Source: Acidobacteriota bacterium (lineage in GTDB: Bacteria > Actinomycetota > Actinomycetes > Actinomycetales > Micrococcaceae). From it: a stretch of 10,952 nucleotides of DNA. The DNA is taken from NCBI GenBank assembly GCA_019352125.1, contig JABBNV010000072.1, positions 1 through 10,952 on the forward strand. The letters are read 5' to 3'. Below the pieces are notes generated by a model. It was not told the origin of the DNA. It saw only the letters and a list, made by a program, of their open reading frames with translations, and ran no database searches. The translations under genes and the position numbers were made by a program. Below, piece by piece: positions 7,091-10,952 of this stretch (the first letter of the stretch is position 1; the number at the start of each line of letters is the position of its first letter).

Positions 7091-7420
7091 CTAGTCCTCG
7101 TCCGGGCGTGCGGTGAGTCGTACGCGTCGGCGAGGTGCCTCCTCCATTGGCACGGTTCCCACAATGCCCGCCGAATCATCCGGAACGGAAAAAATAATCA
7201 GTGGCTCACCAACTTTTATGCTCTGCCCGGGTTCTCCGTAGGTGCGCACCACTCTACCCGCCTGCGGGCTGGGAAGCTCTAGCGCAGACTTGGTGGTTTC
7301 AACTTCCACCATGGGCTGGTTTCGCTCCACCTGATCGCCCGGGGCCACCAGCCATTCCAGAATAGTTGCATCAATCAGACCTTCGCCCAGATCCGGCAAG
7401 GGGAACGAAATCTCAGCCAC
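7091..7420 (-). CDS. Free-standing lipoyl-domain protein (E2-derived, no acyltransferase domain)
   Basis: This 109-residue protein is a single lipoyl domain of the 2-oxo acid dehydrogenase E2 type. It shows F-P-L-P-D-L-G-E-G at 6-14 and the lipoylation site E-T-T-K-S-A with K44 at the hairpin tip, and the domain ends near residue 80. The tail (81-109) is Arg/Glu-rich and resembles the linker that follows a lipoyl domain in full E2 proteins, but the peripheral-subunit-binding and catalytic acyltransferase domains are absent. I chose the GTG at 7418-7420 as start: it overlaps the E1 beta stop by 8 bases, has a GGAG site 7 bases upstream, and begins exactly at the domain. The frame stays open further upstream, but only inside E1 beta. 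It should carry acyl groups as a swinging arm between E1 and a partner. It could be mistaken for a biotin-carrier protein, but the flanking genes favour lipoate. Confidence 0.88.
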   Translation of the reverse strand: MAEISFPLPDLGEGLIDATILEWLVAPGDQVERNQPMVEVETTKSALELPSPQAGRVVRTYGEPGQSIKVGEPLIIFSVPDDSAGIVGTVPMEEAPRRRVRLTARPDED

Positions 7421-8399
7421 GGCGGTGCTCCAATACTCGTTGAATTCCAAAGAGGATGCGGTCAATGTTAGGAATATACTCGTCTTCCAAATCCCCTGAC
7501 GGGTAGGGAACATCGAATCCGGTGACTCGCTCTACGGGCGCCTTGAGAGTATCAAAGCAGTGTTCGCTAATCAGGGCAGCGACCTCCGCTCCCAGACCAG
7601 CAGTACGCGGTCCCTCATGCACCACCACGGCGCGCCGCGTGCGGGTCACCGATTCGGTAAGAGTTGCTTCGTCGATGGGTTTGAGCCACCGCAGGTCTAC
7701 CACTTCTACGATGATGCCATCTTCAGCGGCGAGCTCCGCAACCTGAAGGCAGCGAGCCACCATGGCACCCCAGGCCACCAGCGTCACATGCTTTCCGGGG
7801 CGGGCAATGCGGGCACCCAGCGGACTCTGGGTGGTATCCATGTCAACGGCCGCTTTCTGCCAGTAACGGGCCTTCGGCTCCATGAAGATCACAGGATCGC
7901 TGAGTCCAGCGGCGTACCGTAGCAAGCTATAAGCCTGTTGCGGATCGGCAGGGGACACCACCTTGAGACCCGGGACGTGGGCAAACAGGGCCTCCAGGCT
8001 TTCGCCATGGTGCTCGGGTGCGCGGATGCCACCAAAACTGGGGACTCGTAGGGTCACGGGCATCGGAAATACTCCGCGGCTGCGGTAATTCATTCTGCCC
8101 AGTTGGGTGATGATTTGGTTCACCGCCGGGTACGCGAATCCGTCAAACTGCACCTCGGGAATAGGGTGGAACCCGGCCATCGCCAGGCCCACAGATAGCC
8201 CCAAAATCCCGGATTCTGCCAGCGGAGTATCAAAGACCCGTTCCGCGCCGAACTCTTTGGCCAGCCCTTGGGTCACCCGGAATACGCCGCCCAAAGTGCC
8301 CACATCCTCGCCCAAAATGAGCGCTGTGGGATCGTTGCGCAGAGTATCCGCCAGAGCGCGGTTGAGGGCTTGCTGCATGGACATCATTTGCTCAGACAT
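7413..8399 (-). CDS. bkdB: 2-oxo acid dehydrogenase E1 beta subunit, branched-chain type
   Basis: This 328-residue beta subunit of a thiamine-diphosphate-dependent alpha2beta2 E1 decarboxylates 2-oxo acids and acylates the lipoyl arm. Family features: G-E-D-V-G at 30-34, L-G-G-V-F-R-V-T at 36-43, D-T-P-L-A-E-S-G at 57-64 with the conserved cofactor-activating E62, F-A-Y-P-A-V-N-Q-I in the transketolase pyrimidine domain, an E-H-H-G-E-S segment, and a transketolase C-terminal domain ending the protein. The pattern (E-V-Q-F-D-G-F-A-Y, E-P-K-A-R-Y-W) is closest to branched-chain 2-oxo acid dehydrogenase beta subunits, whose products feed branched-chain fatty acids and Val/Leu/Ile breakdown. The ATG at 8397-8399 overlaps the E1 alpha stop by 8 bases and has an AGGAG site 7 bases upstream. 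Exact substrate is inferred, so bkdB is a family-level name. Confidence 0.9.
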   Translation of the reverse strand: MSEQMMSMQQALNRALADTLRNDPTALILGEDVGTLGGVFRVTQGLAKEFGAERVFDTPLAESGILGLSVGLAMAGFHPIPEVQFDGFAYPAVNQIITQLGRMNYRSRGVFPMPVTLRVPSFGGIRAPEHHGESLEALFAHVPGLKVVSPADPQQAYSLLRYAAGLSDPVIFMEPKARYWQKAAVDMDTTQSPLGARIARPGKHVTLVAWGAMVARCLQVAELAAEDGIIVEVVDLRWLKPIDEATLTESVTRTRRAVVVHEGPRTAGLGAEVAALISEHCFDTLKAPVERVTGFDVPYPSGDLEDEYIPNIDRILFGIQRVLEHRRG

Positions 8400-9423
8400 G
8401 CTCTGACTCCTCTCGCCAGTTGCGGCGTTGCTCCGCTAGTGCCTCGGTGGGCTCGGTAAACACATAATCGAACATCTCGGTGCCCGGCCGCGGCTCCAGC
8501 GCCATGACGTCGGCCCGGAGGGTTTCTTCTTCGGCACGGGCCGCGGTCCATGCGTCCGCGATGAACTGTTCGTCCGCGATGCCCTGGCTCAGCAATTTCT
8601 CCTTCAAGCGGTCAAGGGGATCCATGCCCGCATCGATGCGCTCGGCCTCCAGAGAGCGGTACCTTCCAGGATCATCGCTGGTGGAGTGTGGGCCACGACG
8701 GTACGTCATCGCCTCAATGAGTACGGGGCCAGCTCCGCTGCGAGCGTGGGCCAGCGCTGATCTGGTGGCATTGACGACGGCGGCAACATCGTTTCCGTCG
8801 ATGCAGACAGAGGCCATGTTATAGCCGGCAGCACGGGCAGCCACAGAGCCGCCCGCCACCTGAGCTTCGGTGGGCAGCGAGATAGCCCACCCATTGTTTT
8901 GGACAAAGAACACCACGGGTGCCTTCATGAGGGAGGCGAAGTTCATGGCCTCGTGAACGTCCCCTTGTGAGCTGGCGCCGTCGCCGAAGTAGCTCAAGGC
9001 AACACCGGCTCGGCCAGCCAACCGTTCACCGTGGGCCCAGCCCACGGCGTGCAACACGGAACCTGCTACGACGGCTTGGATAGGGGCAAGTCGGGATACT
9101 TTGGGGTCGTAGAGACCGCCGTGCCACGTGGCTTTGTGCGTGGCCATGTAAGCCACCATGTCCACCGCCAGCGTGCGGGCAACGCCCATTTCCCGATATG
9201 TGGGAAACGCAAAATCAACGGCCTTGTCCATGGCAAAGGCACTGCCCACCTGTGCCGCTTCTTGACCCAGTTCAGGGGCGTAGCCGGGGAGGATTCCTTG
9301 GCGTTGCCAGGCCACTGCTGAAAGGTCTAGATGCCGCACCGTAACCATCAGCGTAAAAAGCTGTCGCAATTCCTCTGCGTCGGGCATCCCGGCGTCGTCC
9401 ACCTGGAAGTTTTGCACCGCCAT
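8392..9423 (-). CDS. bkdA: 2-oxo acid dehydrogenase E1 alpha subunit, branched-chain type
   Basis: This 343-residue alpha subunit forms the E1 heterotetramer with the overlapping downstream beta subunit. The thiamine-diphosphate motif is complete: G-D-G-A-S-S-Q-G-D at 147-155 through Q-N-N-G-W at 175-179. A disordered-loop motif Y-R-R-G-P-H-S-T-S-D-D lies at 241-251, the segment that carries regulatory phospho-serines in mitochondrial branched-chain E1 alpha. The N-terminus includes the P-G-Y-A-P-E-L-G-Q-E-A dimer segment at 46-56. Length is normal for bacterial E1 alpha. The ATG at 9423 has a GGAAAGG site about 6 bases upstream. It is the first gene of the four-gene minus-strand operon, divergent from an Lrp-family regulator. 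Pyruvate dehydrogenase or acetoin dehydrogenase E1 alpha are the alternatives; the E1 beta partner and the S-T-S-D-D loop favour branched-chain substrates. Confidence 0.9.
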   Translation of the reverse strand: MAVQNFQVDDAGMPDAEELRQLFTLMVTVRHLDLSAVAWQRQGILPGYAPELGQEAAQVGSAFAMDKAVDFAFPTYREMGVARTLAVDMVAYMATHKATWHGGLYDPKVSRLAPIQAVVAGSVLHAVGWAHGERLAGRAGVALSYFGDGASSQGDVHEAMNFASLMKAPVVFFVQNNGWAISLPTEAQVAGGSVAARAAGYNMASVCIDGNDVAAVVNATRSALAHARSGAGPVLIEAMTYRRGPHSTSDDPGRYRSLEAERIDAGMDPLDRLKEKLLSQGIADEQFIADAWTAARAEEETLRADVMALEPRPGTEMFDYVFTEPTEALAEQRRNWREESEHV

Positions 9424-9458
9424 TGCTGCCTTTCCATTTCAAGTTGTGATGATTCTTC

Positions 9459-9474
9459 AGTGACCGTAGTCACT
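9459..9474. promoter_or_regulatory. CRP/GlxR-like palindrome upstream of E1 alpha
   Basis: AGTGAC (9459-9464) and GTCACT (9469-9474) are exact reverse complements around CGTA. The core GTGA-N6-TCAC matches eight of ten conserved positions of the CRP/GlxR-type consensus TGTGA-N6-TCACA. It sits 36 bases upstream of the E1 alpha start, a position suited to repression or roadblock rather than activation unless the transcript starts very close to the gene. The palindrome is seen; the factor is inferred. Confidence 0.5.
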
Positions 9475-9500
9475 TGAGCTCTAGTGTGCAATCTGCAATA

Positions 9501-9539
9501 AAATGAGCAAACATCTTGTCTCATTTGCTAAGCCAAATG
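9501..9539. promoter_or_regulatory. Overlapping AT-rich palindromes, candidate Lrp/AsnC operator
   Basis: Two perfect inverted repeats overlap: AAATGAG (9501-9507) with CTCATTT (9520-9526), and CATTTG (9522-9527) with CAAATG (9534-9539). An additional pair AGCAAA (9506-9511) / TTTGCT (9524-9529) shares the same DNA. This 39-base block is strikingly AT-rich against its surroundings and lies between the divergent E1 alpha and Lrp-family genes. Arrays of degenerate AT-rich palindromes are typical targets of Lrp/AsnC proteins, which usually control the divergent neighbour. Confidence 0.5.
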
Positions 9540-9670
9540 TTGAAAATGATCTACAAATTGCATAGTTCTCAGCTGTGTGCGGCTCCGAATGCGCGTATGC
9601 TGGTTTACTGGCGGTGTGGGCACCGCGGGCCGCTCAGTCGTGGCTATTAATCGAGGGAGTGGGAGTTTAG

Positions 9671-10150
9671 ATGAATATTGACCAGCTGGATGGGCGCATA
9701 GTTCAGCTCTTCTCCACACAACCGCGGCTTTCGGTGCTGGAAGCGTCAAGGTCTCTGGGTGTGGCGCGGGCAACCGTGCAGGCACGACTGGACAGAATGA
9801 CGGCCCACGGCGTGATTTCCTCCTGGGCACCGCAGACTGATCCCGCGGCGTTTGGCTACCCTGTGGTGGCATTTTGCTTCATGACTATCAATCAGGATGT
9901 GGGCCACGATGCGGTGGTGGCAGCGCTGTCCGCCATTCCGGAGCTGCTGGAGATCCACACCGTTTCCGGTGATAGTGACCTCATGGCCAGGATCGCGGCA
10001 CGAAGTAACGCGGATCTGCAGCGGGTGCTGGATGCCATTATTGCCACGCGGACGGTGCTGCGATCGTCGTCGGTATTGGCCTTGAATACGCATTTCCAGG
10101 GCCGCACTTTGCCCCTATTCAAGGACGCGGCGGGCATTATTGCCCCCTAG
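9671..10150 (+). CDS. Lrp/AsnC-family transcriptional regulator
   Basis: This 159-residue DNA-binding regulator has the standard two-domain layout of the family. The N-terminal AsnC-type helix-turn-helix spans about residues 3-60, starting I-D-Q-L-D-G-R-I and with the recognition helix around V-A-R-A-T-V-Q-A-R-L at 31-40. The C-terminal RAM (ligand-binding, oligomerising) domain spans about 64-145, with the signature S-G-D-S-D-L at 99-104. The length is typical. GGGAG five bases before the ATG is a good ribosome site. The gene is divergent from the E1 alpha/E1 beta operon across 247 bases containing several palindromes. By analogy with BkdR, the Lrp-family activator of the Pseudomonas branched-chain dehydrogenase operon, it probably senses an amino acid or 2-oxo acid and controls the operon and itself. 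The family call is firm; the target is inferred from position. Confidence 0.92.
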   Translation: MNIDQLDGRIVQLFSTQPRLSVLEASRSLGVARATVQARLDRMTAHGVISSWAPQTDPAAFGYPVVAFCFMTINQDVGHDAVVAALSAIPELLEIHTVSGDSDLMARIAARSNADLQRVLDAIIATRTVLRSSSVLALNTHFQGRTLPLFKDAAGIIAP

Positions 10151-10172
10151 GGCTCGCATGGTTTGTGACTGA

Positions 10173-10217
10173 TCCCACTGGAGGCGTATCATTAGTTATA
10201 GTCACTGTGACTTTAAC
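10173..10217 (+). promoter_or_regulatory. Promoter with overlapping near-perfect palindrome upstream of the nrtR-like gene
   Basis: A -35-like TTGTGA (10173-10178) and a -10-like TATAGT (10197-10202) are 18 bases apart. The -10 lies inside a 23-base palindrome at 10195-10217: left arm GTTATAGTCAC, central T, right arm GTGACTTTAAC, with only one mismatched pair (10199/10213). Its inner 13 bases are a perfect dyad. An operator across the -10 box fits repression, most likely autoregulation by the adjacent NrtR-type protein. Confidence 0.6.
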
Positions 10218-10238
10218 ACTTCTGAGGGGAGGTGCGGG

Positions 10239-10952
10239 ATGTATTCGATGACGGCGAATGTCAGTGAACGGGCTAAGCAGCCTCCCACGTTAGCCATCTC
10301 TACCGTCATCTTTGCCCTCCGGCCCAGTGAGACTTCGGGCAGACCCACCCTGTGGCTGCCACTGGTGCGCAGAATTCGCGAACCGGATCTGGGACTCTGG
10401 GCGCTGCCAGGCGGCCCCTTGGTTCAATCTGCAGGACTGGTGGAGGCTGCTGCCAGCAATCTGGCGGACACCACCGGGTTGGTTCCGGAATATCTTGAAC
10501 AGCTCTATGCGTTCGGTGGCCTGCATCGCTCAACGACTCAACGCGTGGTGTCCATTGTCTACTGGGCATTGGTCCGCCCCACCGCCGCGGCAACGGCGCA
10601 GGTGGGCGAAAACGTCCAATGGTTTCGGGCGGACAAGCTTCCCCGGCTGGCCTTTGATCACAATGAAGTTGTTGCCTATGCGCTCTGGCGGCTGCGAAAC
10701 AAGATGGAGTATGGCTCAATCGCCTACCACTTCCTGGGTGAAAAGTTCACGCTTGCTCAGCTGCGTGAAGTCTACGAAGCGGTCTTGGACAAGGCTCTGG
10801 ATCCCGCAAATTTCCGCCGCCAACTCAAGGCGACGCGACACATTCAAGCCACAGATGAGTTCCTCACCGGTGGTAAACACCGGCCACCGCGCCTCTACAC
10901 CTATACAGGCACAGCCAACGTCTCGGGGTATCCCGCCCTGGACGAGCGTGCC
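10239..10952 (+). CDS. nrtR: NrtR-type regulator of NAD metabolism (3' truncated by window edge)
   Basis: The open frame runs from the ATG at 10239 to the end of the window (238 residues, no stop reached). Residues about 17-145 are a Nudix-like domain containing L-P-G-G at 56-59 and E-A-A-A-S-N-L-A-D-T-T-G-L at 69-81. The catalytic R-E-x-x-E-E of true Nudix hydrolases is replaced by S-N-x-x-D-T, so it should bind but not hydrolyse its ligand. Residues about 155-225 form the winged helix typical of NrtR: Y-G-S-I-A-Y-H-F-L-G, then L-D-P-A-N-F-R-R-Q-L, then G-G-K-H-R-P-P-R-L-Y. NrtR proteins are repressors of NAD biosynthesis genes that are released by ADP-ribose. The ribosome site GGAGG lies 6 bases before the ATG. 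In Actinobacteria the family is often beside nadA-nadB-nadC, which may lie just beyond the window. A second ATG at 10248 is possible but has worse spacing. Confidence 0.88.
   Translation, partial: MYSMTANVSERAKQPPTLAISTVIFALRPSETSGRPTLWLPLVRRIREPDLGLWALPGGPLVQSAGLVEAAASNLADTTGLVPEYLEQLYAFGGLHRSTTQRVVSIVYWALVRPTAAATAQVGENVQWFRADKLPRLAFDHNEVVAYALWRLRNKMEYGSIAYHFLGEKFTLAQLREVYEAVLDKALDPANFRRQLKATRHIQATDEFLTGGKHRPPRLYTYTGTANVSGYPALDERA

Noticed and set aside
7421..7513. Longer version of the lipoyl protein starting at an upstream ATG
   Set aside because: The extra 31 residues lie wholly inside the E1 beta gene, show no lipoyl-domain features, and the GTG at 7418-7420 has the better ribosome site and the same 8-base overlap as the E1 alpha/E1 beta junction.
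9528..9872. Minus-strand open frame across the Lrp-family gene start and intergenic region
   Set aside because: Pro/Arg-rich translation with no domain; it overlaps the operator region and the well supported plus-strand regulator.
1..10952. Search by eye for tRNA, rRNA, CRISPR arrays, insertion sequences, prophage, toxin-antitoxin or defence genes
   Set aside because: No cloverleaf-like sequence, regularly spaced repeats, transposase motifs or defence-type domains were recognised; SbcCD alone is housekeeping repair.

Overview
The window looks like chromosomal DNA from a high-GC Gram-positive actinobacterium, most likely a member of the Micrococcaceae (Arthrobacter and relatives). I infer this from the moderately high GC content, the GTG start and short 8-bp gene overlaps, the style of the E1 dehydrogenase subunits, and the presence of an NrtR-type NAD regulator. 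This placement comes from recall of family features, not from a database search. There are no RNA genes, CRISPR arrays, insertion sequences or phage genes that I can support. This is mostly a core-genome region.

Layout: (1) 1-3588, plus strand: the 3' end of sbcD and the complete sbcC, overlapping by ATGA, encoding the SbcCD (Mre11/Rad50-like) DNA-end nuclease. (2) 3589-5037: a 12-TM MFS transporter preceded by a leader with a perfect 8-bp inverted repeat. (3) 5038-5205: a convergent intergenic region with nested inverted repeats but no gene. (4) 5206-6042, minus strand: a small soluble Hanks-type Ser/Thr kinase. (5) 6189-9423, minus strand, transcribed right to left: an operon encoding E1 alpha, E1 beta, a free-standing lipoyl-domain protein and an alpha/beta hydrolase. 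(6) 9424-9670: a divergent regulatory region with several palindromes. (7) 9671-10150, plus strand: an Lrp/AsnC regulator. (8) 10239-10952, plus strand: an NrtR-type regulator (inactive Nudix domain plus winged helix), running off the window, preceded by a promoter overlapped by a near-perfect 23-bp palindrome.

The most interesting unit is the 2-oxo acid dehydrogenase operon. E1 alpha and E1 beta resemble branched-chain 2-oxo acid dehydrogenase subunits, but the E2 gene is only one lipoyl domain plus a short Arg-rich tail. It lacks the E1/E3-binding domain and the acyltransferase domain. Directly downstream is an alpha/beta hydrolase with an intact Ser-Asp-His triad. Lipoyl domain plus alpha/beta hydrolase is the domain pair of AcoC, the E2 of some acetoin dehydrogenases, so this locus may be a 'split AcoC-like E2' paired with a branched-chain-type E1. 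The divergent Lrp-family gene is a natural local regulator (compare BkdR of Pseudomonas), and a CRP/GlxR-like box lies close to the E1 alpha start.
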